A DNA stretch of 15,160 nt from Candidatus Fibrimonadales bacterium (GTDB lineage Bacteria; Fibrobacterota; Fibrobacteria; Fibrobacterales; Fibrobacteraceae): NCBI GenBank assembly GCA_009777135.1, contig WRMM01000019.1, positions 1 through 15,160 of the forward strand, given 5' to 3'. This document shows, one piece after another, positions 1 through 7,676 of this stretch (positions within the stretch are counted from its first letter, which is position 1; each line of letters starts with the position of its first letter). The translations under genes were made by a program, and so were the position numbers. The notes below the pieces were generated by a model. The model was not told the DNA's origin, searched no databases, and saw nothing but the letters and a program-made list of their open reading frames with translations.

Positions 1-87
1 GCGGAACTTAGTGCCAAACTTGAGCGAATTGCGCCTAACGACCCTGCTGCCGTGGCTTTTTTTGCTAAGGTAACTATGGATAAACAT
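1..87 (-). CDS. N-terminal fragment of a paralogue of the adjacent HExxH protein, runs off left edge
   Basis: Reading leftwards from an ATG at 87, the frame gives 29 residues that run off the edge. From about residue 8 they match the start of the neighbouring protein (104-1411): both contain GSRVVRRNSLK followed by GTKF. Thirty bases (19-48 and 1322-1351) are identical. The frame is also open upstream to an in-frame ATG at 138, which would overlap the end of the neighbour. Neither start has a good ribosome binding site. No signal peptide or FnIII-like region precedes the homology, unlike the reconstructed neighbour, so this looks like a partial tandem copy of the C-terminal module. I see the homology directly; that it is expressed is uncertain. 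Confidence 0.5.
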   Translation of the reverse strand, partial: MFIHSYLSKKSHGSRVVRRNSLKFGTKFR

Positions 88-103
88 AAAGGCAATAACA
101 GGC

Positions 104-1411
104 TCAATAAGTTTTATTAATTGATTTCTTTGTTTCATGATAATCTTTACAGGAATAATACCTTTGGTATATTATTTCATCATATTTTCCATCACATTTA
201 GGTGCATTCATCGAATATATGAAAAAGAAATCATTTTCTATAGATATGTCAAGTTTTTTTTCGATATGATTTGCAACATATCTAGCATTTTTTATATGCT
301 GCGTTTCATGTTTATAGGTAACCTGTAAATCTGCTGGACCCCAACAAAATTCATGCCAATCTCTTTCATGAAAATTATACTTCCAAACAGATTGATATAC
401 TTCAATCTTTTCGTTGGTGGTTTTAGCTTTAAATGAAGGTTGATATTTTCCATTAGCATTACATTCACAATTAAAATTTATAGATAGTTGAGCATCAGCA
501 TGTCCGTAAATACCATTTTTAGGAGCATTGTCTGGAATATCTTTTCTTTCATATTTTATACATTGTGCTCTAGGCATATCAGCCTCTTCATCCACACAAC
601 CGCTAGTAGTAACCTTTGCCAAGGTATTCAATTGTCCAGAATTTTCAGAAACCCGATTTTTAGCAGCAAAATATCCATTCAAAGATTCATACACACCATC
701 TTCTTCCCCCTCATTCCCAAAAGCCACATGCCCGTAAGGCTCTATCGCGAATATCTCATACTCTGGAGTGCCCTCTTCAGGCATCTTCCCTACAGTCCCA
801 TTGTAACCCGAATGATAATTGAAACCCTCATCCGAAGGCTCCACTTTAACCGTGTCTTGCAATGTTTTCCCGTAAATATATTTTCTCGCAATGCCATTCG
901 CAGTCATGCGAATCGGTCGCCCATTCTTCCATTCATATTTTTCAGACGTTAAAGTATCCCCATTCTCATCCACCATATAACGTTCCATCAAACGTCTCTT
1001 ATCGTCATATTTACGCAAAGAACTTATACCAGAAGATGCCCTAAACTTCGTCTCCATTTTAACATCATCAAACTCAAACACCTCCCAACTCCCATCCCAA
1101 TAAAAACTAGAATCCCTCCTCAATCCCCGCAGCTCATCTTCCTTCCTAAACACATGCACATCATTCCCATCGCCATCCTTAATAATCCGCCCATAAACCT
1201 CAAACTCAAGCGGAATCTCATGCTCATTTCTCACAATGGCATCCTTGAAAAAGTAATACTTTATATGTGCCTTCATCTCGTCGTACCTTCTGCCCAAAGC
1301 ATCGAAGAATTTAGTGCCGGGCTTGAGCGAATTGCGCCTAACGACCCTGCTCCCGTAGCTCTCCTTGCCCATATACACCCAGTCATCGTAAATATTCGCC
1401 TCTTTTCGCAA
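104..1411 (-). CDS. C-terminal part of a frameshifted lipoprotein, with HExxH metallopeptidase-like motif
   Basis: This 435-residue reading frame has only a TTG as possible first codon and no ribosome binding site. It is best read as the 3' part of the gene starting at 2243. Adding one T to the five-T run near 1411 would join the FnIII-like frame (ending GEPF) directly to this one (LRKEANIYDDW). Residues about 120-230 have a loose YD/RHS-like look (KYDDKRRLMER, GRPIRMTANGIARKYIYG). Residues 368-372 read HETQH, a zinc metallopeptidase HExxH motif, followed by a Cys-containing tail. This C-terminal region recalls the DUF922 type of putative protease. The stop is TGA at 104-106. Function is unknown; a surface-anchored protease-like protein is an inference. 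Confidence 0.6.
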   Translation of the reverse strand: MRKEANIYDDWVYMGKESYGSRVVRRNSLKPGTKFFDALGRRYDEMKAHIKYYFFKDAIVRNEHEIPLEFEVYGRIIKDGDGNDVHVFRKEDELRGLRRDSSFYWDGSWEVFEFDDVKMETKFRASSGISSLRKYDDKRRLMERYMVDENGDTLTSEKYEWKNGRPIRMTANGIARKYIYGKTLQDTVKVEPSDEGFNYHSGYNGTVGKMPEEGTPEYEIFAIEPYGHVAFGNEGEEDGVYESLNGYFAAKNRVSENSGQLNTLAKVTTSGCVDEEADMPRAQCIKYERKDIPDNAPKNGIYGHADAQLSINFNCECNANGKYQPSFKAKTTNEKIEVYQSVWKYNFHERDWHEFCWGPADLQVTYKHETQHIKNARYVANHIEKKLDISIENDFFFIYSMNAPKCDGKYDEIIYQRYYSCKDYHETKKSINKTY

Positions 1412-1770
1412 AAAGGCTCGCCAAAGGCGGATTTGCCTTTGCCATTGCGGGCTGCAACCAAAATCTGCGCAGAATTGCCGTTTCCAAACCAGTTCCCAGT
1501 TTGCAGAACAAAAGAGGTATTAACAATTCCATTCGTTTTGGCAGTCACTTCTCCCGCAAAGCTGTATATGGCATCAAACCTGAAAGATGACTTGGCGTAT
1601 ATCTCATACGCCTCCGCGCTTGCCATCGAATCCCAGCTCAAAGTAACTGAACCCGTATTGTAATTCACAGCCGGATTGTCCAGCCTAATGCCATCAACAG
1701 AAATTTGGCTCATGTCAAAATTCTCTGCTCCAGCGAACAATTGCCATCGTCTTGGATTATCAAAGACACT
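1400..1770 (-). pseudogene. FnIII-like middle segment of the frameshifted lipoprotein
   Basis: In a frame different from both flanking pieces, this stretch encodes a fibronectin type III-like domain. It reads FAGAENFDMSQISVDGI, then SVTLSWDSMASAEAYEIYA, then QILVAARNGKGKSAFGEPF, which is the typical A/B-strand and G-strand pattern of FnIII. No credible start exists: the first available codon is TTG and no Shine-Dalgarno precedes it. The frame stays open past 1770 to a TAG at about 1815. The change from the upstream frame probably falls near 1745-1770, around the codons for QDDG / WQLFAG. The change to the downstream frame is at a homopolymer near 1407. Either the gene is decaying or the assembly has two indels here. 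Confidence 0.55.
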
Positions 1771-2243
1771 TTCGCCCCGCTTGCAGGGTGCAATTCCAGC
1801 TGCAGAGGAACGCTAAGGTCTTGGTAAAAAATACTGCCGCGGAGTGAAGCGGAAAGCTTGCGGAGAGGAACAGCTAGAGTGGTACTTTCTACAATTGGAG
1901 TGCTAAGATTATTTTGATTATCAGCAAGTTTTATAGAAGCGTCGCAAACAACGGATGAATAACCGCCGGCAGATACGCTGATAGCGTAGTTTTCGCCAAT
2001 AGGCAAGTTTCTATACGTTGTTCCGTTAATGCCGTTGGATTTTCTAGGTTCATTGTCCACTGCCAGCAAGAAAAATTCGGCTCCAGATATAGGATTGCCT
2101 GAAACCGCATCTATAGCATGAACGAATAAATTGCCGCCTGCGTTTAACTGCGCATCAGATTCACTCGAAGATTCATATACTACAGTATCGCCACATGATG
2201 TAAGCAAAAATAAAACAAAAAACAATACCAGAAAGCGCAGCAT
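1710..2243 (-). CDS. Lipoprotein N-terminal part, carboxypeptidase-regulatory-like domain (frameshifted gene)
   Basis: A strong ribosome binding site (AAAGGAGGT) lies just upstream of the ATG at 2243. The product starts with a short hydrophobic signal ending in the lipobox LTSC, giving lipidation at Cys17. A Ser/Glu-rich linker follows (SSSESD). Residues about 36-105 form a carboxypeptidase-regulatory-like / transthyretin-like fold (GNLFVHAIDAVSGNPISGAEF, then LPIGENYAISVSAGGY). After QDDG the frame ends 12 residues later at a TGA, while the neighbouring frame continues with a plausible FnIII domain. I therefore read 104-2243 as one gene of roughly 710 codons with two frameshifts. Its product would be a lipid-anchored, surface or periplasmic protein. 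Confidence 0.65.
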   Translation of the reverse strand: MLRFLVLFFVLFLLTSCGDTVVYESSSESDAQLNAGGNLFVHAIDAVSGNPISGAEFFLLAVDNEPRKSNGINGTTYRNLPIGENYAISVSAGGYSSVVCDASIKLADNQNNLSTPIVESTTLAVPLRKLSASLRGSIFYQDLSVPLQLELHPASGAKVSLIIQDDGNCSLEQRILT

Positions 2244-2424
2244 GAGAACCTCCTTTAATGTTTATAATATAGCAAGCAATGATTAACTCTATGTTTGGGT
2301 ATGGGGTATTATGGGGTTTTGGGTATAGGGTTTAGCGAATATAAGCCGTTTTTTGTGAAATTCCCCAAACCCCATACCCTAAACCCAAGCATTGAGTAAA
2401 TCAATGTTTATATATTAATCGATT
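2244..2424. promoter_or_regulatory. Divergent intergenic region between lipoprotein and phosphatase genes
   Basis: This 181-base gap separates two divergent genes, so it must hold both promoters. On the minus strand a TATATTATAA element about 10-20 bases upstream of the lipoprotein ribosome binding site could be a -10 box. On the plus strand TATATT at 2411-2416 lies only 8 bases before the phosphatase ATG at 2425, with no Shine-Dalgarno between. That would fit a leaderless or near-leaderless transcript. No clear -35 boxes are seen. Confidence 0.4.
2294..2388. repeat. G-rich repeat tract with C-rich inverted partner
   Basis: The left part (about 2294-2335) carries five G-tracts of three or four bases spaced by short T/A-rich linkers (GGGTATGGGGT, TATGGGG, TTTTGGGTATAGGG). 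The right part (2363-2388) is the C-rich counterpart. An 11-base arm, GGGTATGGGGT at 2297-2307, is exactly inverted at 2369-2379. The region could form a long stem or, on the plus strand, a G-quadruplex. It contains no coding frame. CCCCAAACCCC at 2363-2373 recurs inverted at 12289-12299 in another intergenic region. Confidence 0.6.
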
Positions 2425-5400
2425 ATGAACTTAATTCTTGCCGTATTGCTGATTCTTGCGCCAGTTTGGGCGAATTCAATGCTGGATTGGAAAATTAACC
2501 CCGCAGATGCAAATGTGAGCTGCGTTGGCACTGGTGAAAATGTGCTTAAGCTGGTTAATCTCCAATTCGATTCAGAAAACCTTCCTACAATTGGCGGCAT
2601 TTTAGATGTTGCTTACATTGACAATGCCGGCAGCACAAGACATATTCATGCTTGGACTGACTTGTCTGGAGGAGTTGCCGAGGTAGAGGAATTTGATTTT
2701 GTAAAGCTGGAAAACCGCACTGCTGGCAAGGTTGTGCGAACGCAACCCAATTTAGCAGCTGCCGATAATTCCGCAAGCATCACTATTCCGCAAAGTCTGC
2801 TCTACGATGAGGCTAGCGGTAAATACGCAAGCATAATCTATGTCAGCATAACCACCTACACTAACGATAACCTTGTGCATTTGGAAGAAAACCAAAGAGG
2901 TTGGGGGTCGTCTAGCCAACGAGATTTCCTTAAACTTGACAACATACAACTAAACATTGCAGAACCGCCTCAATTTACTTCCCACATCACGCTTGTCCCC
3001 GGAACCAACCCGTCGCAGATAAACTTTGCATGGCTCACAAAAGCAGGCACAGCAAATGCCGCAGTACTTCAGCTTGTGGAGCCCCTGCCAGCAAGAACAT
3101 TCACCGGCGTAAACGGTACCGCAGCGCACGGCTTTGACTCAAATAAAGTTACAGTGACTGGACTTGCGAAAAATACAGAATATACTTACCGCGTGGGCGA
3201 TGGCAAAGAAGAAAATTGGAGCAAAACCTATACCTTCAAAACATACGACCCAGACAGCAAATACTCAGTCATAGCAACTGCCGATCCGCAAATTGGCAGC
3301 TCTGGAGATAGAGGCCAATGGGTGAAGACGGTTGCTGCTGCAAGCGCTCAAGCCGAAAAGCAAGGCGGTGGCCCCGCTTTTATGCTTATTGCCGGCGACC
3401 AAACCAACTATGCCAATGACGTAAGCGAAATAGATGCGTATTTAGCTCCGCCAGGACTCAAAAGCCTTCCGGTAGCGGTTACTATCGGCAACCACGATGT
3501 TGTTGATATGAGAGTTGGACCTCCGCAGACAGGGTTTATGGATAAGATTTACAACTGGCCAAATCATAATAACTTGCGAAGCACCAATGCCGATACTACC
3601 CGGCTCCGTGCCGGTGGCAACTATTATTTCAGCTATGGCAACACACTGTATATATCCATAAATTCCCAAATCACAAATGCGGCAATGCACGAAATATTTA
3701 TGACACAAGCCATTGCATCTCACCCTGGCGCTACGTGGAAAATTGCCCTATTCCATCACGATATTTACGGCGGCGGCTCACATGCCAGCCCCAAAGGATA
3801 CTCCGATTCATACAATATGCAGGCTACATGGTCGCCTTTCCTTGATAAGCACGGCATAGACCTCGCCATCAACGGGCACGACCATGTCTATGCGCGTTCA
3901 CGTTTTATGCAGGGCAATAAGATTATAAAAGAGCAAATGCCCACAGTTTTAGACATAAACGAAACCAACTTAGCCCAAGCGAACCCCGCCGGCGCCATCA
4001 TACAACCCAAAGGCATACAGTATATGAGCTTATCGGGAGCAAGCGCAAAGTTCTACGCTTTGGAGATGCAGCCGTGGGTTGCATACGGGCACGAACAAAA
4101 CAGCAATAACCAGTTAAATACCCAGTATTCAATTATCACCATTGAGGGCGAAAGCCTTGTATTCTCGACTTATCGCACAGAAGACGATGAATTAGTTGAT
4201 GCGATTACGCTCAAAAAAACGGCAAACTACGCCGACTTGCAAAGCTTGATTCCCGGCATGAAATCAGTGCAAAGAGAAACCATTACAACTGCAACTTGGG
4301 ATGCGTTCCAAGAGAGAATCGCCGAAGCAGAAGCCATAACAAGCACTGCACCAGCAACGGCTGTCCATGATATGTACATTGCGCTGTATGAAGCGTATTA
4401 CGCGCTAGATCCGAGCACCAGCAAAACAGCGTTGGGCAACCTGATTGAAACGGTAACAGAAAAGCTTGCTACAGCCTCCGAAGGCAGATGGGAAGGTCAG
4501 TATGCATTCGGTTCAAAAGTCCAAGTGCAGACTGTGCTGGATGCGGCAGTAATTGTTTATGATTTTCGGCTTGCCACCCAAGCCAGCATTGAAAAAGCAT
4601 TCGCCGATTTAGATGATATTTATACATGGTTCTTGAGCACTGAAAGCAATGTTCCAGTTCCTTTTATCTACGTCCATGAAATAAAAGCCAATGAGCCGTA
4701 CACAATGGATTTGATTGACTGGATGAAAGCCGATGAGAAGTTTTTCTTTGGAGCAGACGACAAAGAACACTATAACGCTCATTTCACAAAGCAAATTTAC
4801 GCTAAAGATATTGCAGAAGCAATGCGCAGCGATGATAGATTTGGCCCAGCTAATGCCGAAGGCGGGCGCGGACACAACAAAGCACACGTTACAAAGACGC
4901 ATATCGGCGAATGGATACGCTATGAGCTGAATGTTGCGCAAGCTGGTTCATACAAAGCAACGCTGGGCGCAGCCAATAGCACATCGTCCATACAGAGAAT
5001 TGTGCTTAGAGATATTGAACAGAACATCCTCAGCACCTTTGTTATTCCGGCAAACACTCCGCTCACAGGAGAAGCGTGGAATACTGCTGGCAGCATCGCA
5101 GGGGATAAGGAATTTTACCTCCCAGCAGGCAAGTATGTTATTGAACTTTTCTTTGTCAATGACGGCGTGGGAAGAGACGGATCCGCCACCGCCAACAATT
5201 ATTTGGCAGGGCCGGATGTTGACATTCTTATTCTTGAACGCACGGGAAACATGGCAGCACCCGTTGTAATTCAAGAACCAGACATATTCCCACTGCCCTT
5301 TATACCAACCACCACAGGCGGAGCGGTTAACAGACAGCGCGGCTGGGCAACAACAGGCTTCGCATGCCCTGAAAGCGGTTTAGTTGGCAAAGATTTGCCA

Positions 5401-5985
5401 ATCAATGTTTTAAGGGCTGCTACTCACCTTGTGATGGAACTTGCCGGGCCGCCCAGCAACAGCAATTCTAGAACTTTGCAGGTTAATATTTTAACCGAAT
5501 CGCTTAATTGGTCTCAAGCGGAACCGTTGTTAAACGGTGCAAACGGCGTTTTTAAATCCGATGTAGGTCCATACGGGGCGCTTGTATTTGATTTGGAGAA
5601 TTTGGTGTTTACCGATGGGCCTAACGCATATCAGGCTTTGCGCAATATAACTCAAAGAGGCAGGATTCTCATTGGTTATTACAGCTATGGCTGGGAAGAA
5701 CTCAATGTTATGAAAGCCTACCTTAGAATAGACCCGACCCTCGTACCCATAGCAAGGGAAAAAGTTTTTGCATCTCAACTATTCGCCCGAGCAATAGGCA
5801 ACGCCATTGTGCTGGAAAATGTGCCAAGCAACGCAAAGATAGAGGTGTATAATTTACAAGGCAAGCAAATATATTTGGCACATTCTGAGAATTACGCAAA
5901 ATCCTGGCCAATTCTGATCCAGGCAAAAGGCGTATATATCGTCAAGGTTGGAAAGCAAACGTTGCGGGTTGTTGTGCGGTCTTAA
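2425..5985 (+). CDS. Exported purple-acid-phosphatase-like metallophosphoesterase with CBM-like domains and T9SS-like tail
   Basis: The 1186-residue product begins with a signal peptide (cleavage likely after VWA, about residue 16). Residues about 180-275 form the FnIII-like domain that precedes the catalytic domain in purple acid phosphatases. Metallophosphatase motifs follow in order: ADPQ (Asp287), GDQTNY (Asp325, Tyr329), GNHD (Asn356, His357), FHHD (His444/445) and NGHDHVYAR (His485, His487, Tyr489). These would bind two metals and hydrolyse phosphate esters outside the cytoplasm. Residues about 600-740 look like two FIVAR-type helical repeats. Around 830-935 is a CBM6-like beta-sandwich, with a further beta-rich region after it. 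The last 70 residues (IEVYNLQGKQI, GVYIVKV) match a type 9 secretion C-terminal signal. The Asp-Tyr spacing (DxxxY) differs from the classical DxxY, so an atypical phosphoesterase is possible. No Shine-Dalgarno is visible. Confidence 0.85.
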   Translation: MNLILAVLLILAPVWANSMLDWKINPADANVSCVGTGENVLKLVNLQFDSENLPTIGGILDVAYIDNAGSTRHIHAWTDLSGGVAEVEEFDFVKLENRTAGKVVRTQPNLAAADNSASITIPQSLLYDEASGKYASIIYVSITTYTNDNLVHLEENQRGWGSSSQRDFLKLDNIQLNIAEPPQFTSHITLVPGTNPSQINFAWLTKAGTANAAVLQLVEPLPARTFTGVNGTAAHGFDSNKVTVTGLAKNTEYTYRVGDGKEENWSKTYTFKTYDPDSKYSVIATADPQIGSSGDRGQWVKTVAAASAQAEKQGGGPAFMLIAGDQTNYANDVSEIDAYLAPPGLKSLPVAVTIGNHDVVDMRVGPPQTGFMDKIYNWPNHNNLRSTNADTTRLRAGGNYYFSYGNTLYISINSQITNAAMHEIFMTQAIASHPGATWKIALFHHDIYGGGSHASPKGYSDSYNMQATWSPFLDKHGIDLAINGHDHVYARSRFMQGNKIIKEQMPTVLDINETNLAQANPAGAIIQPKGIQYMSLSGASAKFYALEMQPWVAYGHEQNSNNQLNTQYSIITIEGESLVFSTYRTEDDELVDAITLKKTANYADLQSLIPGMKSVQRETITTATWDAFQERIAEAEAITSTAPATAVHDMYIALYEAYYALDPSTSKTALGNLIETVTEKLATASEGRWEGQYAFGSKVQVQTVLDAAVIVYDFRLATQASIEKAFADLDDIYTWFLSTESNVPVPFIYVHEIKANEPYTMDLIDWMKADEKFFFGADDKEHYNAHFTKQIYAKDIAEAMRSDDRFGPANAEGGRGHNKAHVTKTHIGEWIRYELNVAQAGSYKATLGAANSTSSIQRIVLRDIEQNILSTFVIPANTPLTGEAWNTAGSIAGDKEFYLPAGKYVIELFFVNDGVGRDGSATANNYLAGPDVDILILERTGNMAAPVVIQEPDIFPLPFIPTTTGGAVNRQRGWATTGFACPESGLVGKDLPINVLRAATHLVMELAGPPSNSNSRTLQVNILTESLNWSQAEPLLNGANGVFKSDVGPYGALVFDLENLVFTDGPNAYQALRNITQRGRILIGYYSYGWEELNVMKAYLRIDPTLVPIAREKVFASQLFARAIGNAIVLENVPSNAKIEVYNLQGKQIYLAHSENYAKSWPILIQAKGVYIVKVGKQTLRVVVRS

Positions 5986-6059
5986 TAGTTGTCGGCTGGT
6001 TTTACCGCAAATAGCATTGGCTGGGTGTACCAAGCGAATAAATCAGCGTTTTTAAGCAA

Positions 6060-6668
6060 TCAGGGATAAATTTTTTTCAACAAATTTATGCTATCTAAAT
6101 GCTCGCTTACAACAGCTAGCAAACTTTCAGGGACATACTCAAGAGCATCGCCATCATTTTCCACAGCGATTTGGCACAGCTCTGCCGTTTTCAAATTTTC
6201 TGGGACATGAAAAAGAGCATTGCCACGATTTTCCACAGCGGTTTTGCACAGCTCAGCTGTTATCAAATTTTCTGGGACAAACCCAAGAGCATTGCCACGA
6301 TTTTTCACAGCGATTTTGCACAGCTCCGCCGTTTTCAAATTTTCCGGGACAAACGTAAGAGCAAAGCCCTCATTTTCCACAGCGGTTTTGAACAACTCCG
6401 CCGTTTTCAAGTTTTCTGGGACATACCTAAGAGCATCGCAATTATTTTTCACAGCGGTTTTGCACAACTCCTCTGTTCTCAAATTCTCCGGGACAAACGC
6501 AAGAGCATGGCCATCATATTCCACAGCGATTTTGCATACTGTTTCTGTTTTTAGATCTTCTGGAATATTGTAGAAACAGCCGTATTTCTCTGTCAAATAA
6601 TGAAACCAAGCTTCAGGATAATCACGCTCACAAGTATCCCAGCCTTTCGCATATCCTAATTCATCCAT
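6060..6668 (-). CDS. DUF4116 repeat protein
   Basis: This 202-residue protein has no signal peptide. After a distinct N-terminus (MDELGYAKGWDTCERDYPEAW) come six tandem 24-residue units of the type LKTAELCKIAVKN..ALGFVPEN. I recognise these as the DUF4116 repeat, a predicted helical-pair solenoid of unknown function that is often amplified in host-associated bacteria. At DNA level the units repeat every 72 bases with long identical stretches; the TCAAATTTTC motif recurs at 6191 and 6263. The gene lies 27 bases after the mini DUF4116 gene and has only a weak ribosome binding site, so it may depend on upstream translation. It is the last gene of the minus-strand run. A protein-protein interaction role is inference. 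Confidence 0.8.
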   Translation of the reverse strand: MDELGYAKGWDTCERDYPEAWFHYLTEKYGCFYNIPEDLKTETVCKIAVEYDGHALAFVPENLRTEELCKTAVKNNCDALRYVPENLKTAELFKTAVENEGFALTFVPENLKTAELCKIAVKNRGNALGFVPENLITAELCKTAVENRGNALFHVPENLKTAELCQIAVENDGDALEYVPESLLAVVSEHLDSINLLKKIYP

Positions 6669-6695
6669 TTTTTAATTCCCAAGCAAACGAATCCA

Positions 6696-6866
6696 TTACA
6701 TATATTGCATCAAACTTTCTGGAACAAAATAAATATCTTTCTCATTTTTTTCCACAGCGATTTTGCATATTTCCGCTGTTTTCAAATTTTCCGGGATTTG
6801 AATAAATCCGCCATATTCCCTTACTAAAGCTGCAAGCTGAATTTTTGGGTTATGTTTGTTTGACAT
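6696..6866 (-). CDS. Mini DUF4116 protein (56 aa), probably a truncated copy
   Basis: A clear ribosome binding site (AAAGGAG) lies 7 bases before an ATG at 6866. The frame encodes 56 residues: MSNKHNPKIQLAALVREYGG, then one helical-repeat unit (NLKTAEICKIAVEK, YFVPES), then a short MQYM tail and TAA. The first 30 residues are almost identical to the N-terminus of the 255-residue DUF4116 protein at 7677-8444, and its spacing after a FISUMP stop codon is the same. It therefore looks like a duplicate of that gene that lost all but the first repeat. It may still be translated as a one-unit protein. Confidence 0.7.
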   Translation of the reverse strand: MSNKHNPKIQLAALVREYGGFIQIPENLKTAEICKIAVEKNEKDIYFVPESLMQYM

Positions 6867-6881
6867 TGTTTGTCTCCTTTG

Positions 6882-7652
6882 TTAATGTTGAGCCCGATAT
6901 CCAGCTCGTGGATTAGGCGTGACTTTTCCATTCTTATAGTATATACATCTGACTGAATAGTCATTATATGGGGACCTTAACTCAGTAACTATAAAATCTG
7001 TGTCCATTAGAAACATTAAGGGCTCTGAAACTAAATGCACGAAAGATTTTGTCCAATATATGGGAACCGATTTATTTCGTCCAAGATTATAGTCTGGCAC
7101 AGGAATTATATTCATTCCCGTCGAATTAGTTCCATTTGGATTAGTTATTTTAACAGACTTATTGCCGCGTTTATCATAGGTGACTATAGTATCAGTTAGA
7201 ATAGACCAAGCCGTAGTCGATAATACTCGTTTAGGATCTAAAAATTCATCGTATTTCTTGCCCGGCCAAAAAGTCATCCAATCCCACACTGACGGTAAAT
7301 GCCATCCAGCTGGACAAACGTTTTTAGCCTCAAAAAAATCGTAAGCTCTGCCGTAAAGCGAATCCCCTTTATCATATGCATTTTGCAATTTACGTCCAAC
7401 AATTTTATTGGGTTCCCCAGCATAGTCTAGATTTTCAGCAAACCAGTAAAATTGCTTATATTTTACTATTGCGTATGTCTTCCCATCTCGCTTGTCTGTA
7501 AAATTAGTTGAGTCGTTGTTGAACTGTGCTTGCGCAATATTGACAAAGACCAAGATTGATGCGAAAACTAAACCGAGTTTGAAGTTTGTAAAAAGAACTT
7601 CCAACACTTCTTTCGCAAAGGAAAAAACGATTTTGTTTCTGACAAATGGCAT
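6882..7652 (-). CDS. Exported FISUMP-domain protein, copy B
   Basis: I place the start at the ATG at 7652, because AAGGAG lies 5 bases before it; a GTG two codons upstream falls inside the spacer. The product has 256 residues. Its N-terminus is long and basic-hydrophobic, ending FVNIAQAQF, consistent with a signal peptide cut near AQA. The FISUMP domain follows, with FTDKRDGKTYAIVKY, WFAENLDYAG, CPAGWHLPSVWDWMTF and finally DYSVRCIYYKNGK. Molecular function of FISUMP proteins is unknown; they are typically exported and heavily duplicated in Fibrobacter. This copy is a tandem duplicate of the gene at 8459-9169, with about 20 extra residues before the signal peptide. It is followed after 15 bases by a DUF4116 gene, as is its duplicate. 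Confidence 0.85.
   Translation of the reverse strand: MPFVRNKIVFSFAKEVLEVLFTNFKLGLVFASILVFVNIAQAQFNNDSTNFTDKRDGKTYAIVKYKQFYWFAENLDYAGEPNKIVGRKLQNAYDKGDSLYGRAYDFFEAKNVCPAGWHLPSVWDWMTFWPGKKYDEFLDPKRVLSTTAWSILTDTIVTYDKRGNKSVKITNPNGTNSTGMNIIPVPDYNLGRNKSVPIYWTKSFVHLVSEPLMFLMDTDFIVTELRSPYNDYSVRCIYYKNGKVTPNPRAGYRAQH
7087..7317 (-). repeat. 231-bp block nearly identical to 8661-8891
   Basis: This segment of FISUMP copy B aligns without gaps to 8661-8891 of copy A with two mismatches by eye: one synonymous in an Arg codon, one Asp/Asn. Flanking coding sequence is much less similar, suggesting gene conversion or a recombination patch. Confidence 0.75.
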
Positions 7653-7676
7653 ATACACTCCTTGAAGAAAGTTTCG

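Noticed and set aside
1154..1663. Plus-strand 169-codon frame opposite the broken lipoprotein
   Set aside because: The minus-strand frames show recognisable domains; this frame has no domain or start signal.
2294..2388. Telomere-like repeats marking a replicon end
   Set aside because: The unit is irregular and short, and genes continue normally on both sides.
6110..6560. Regular 72-bp repeats suggesting a CRISPR array
   Set aside because: The repeats are in frame, have no constant repeat / unique spacer structure and encode DUF4116 units; there are no cas genes.
7653..7658. GTG start two codons upstream of FISUMP copy B
   Set aside because: The GTG begins immediately after AAGGAGT and overlaps the spacer; the ATG at 7652 has correct spacing.
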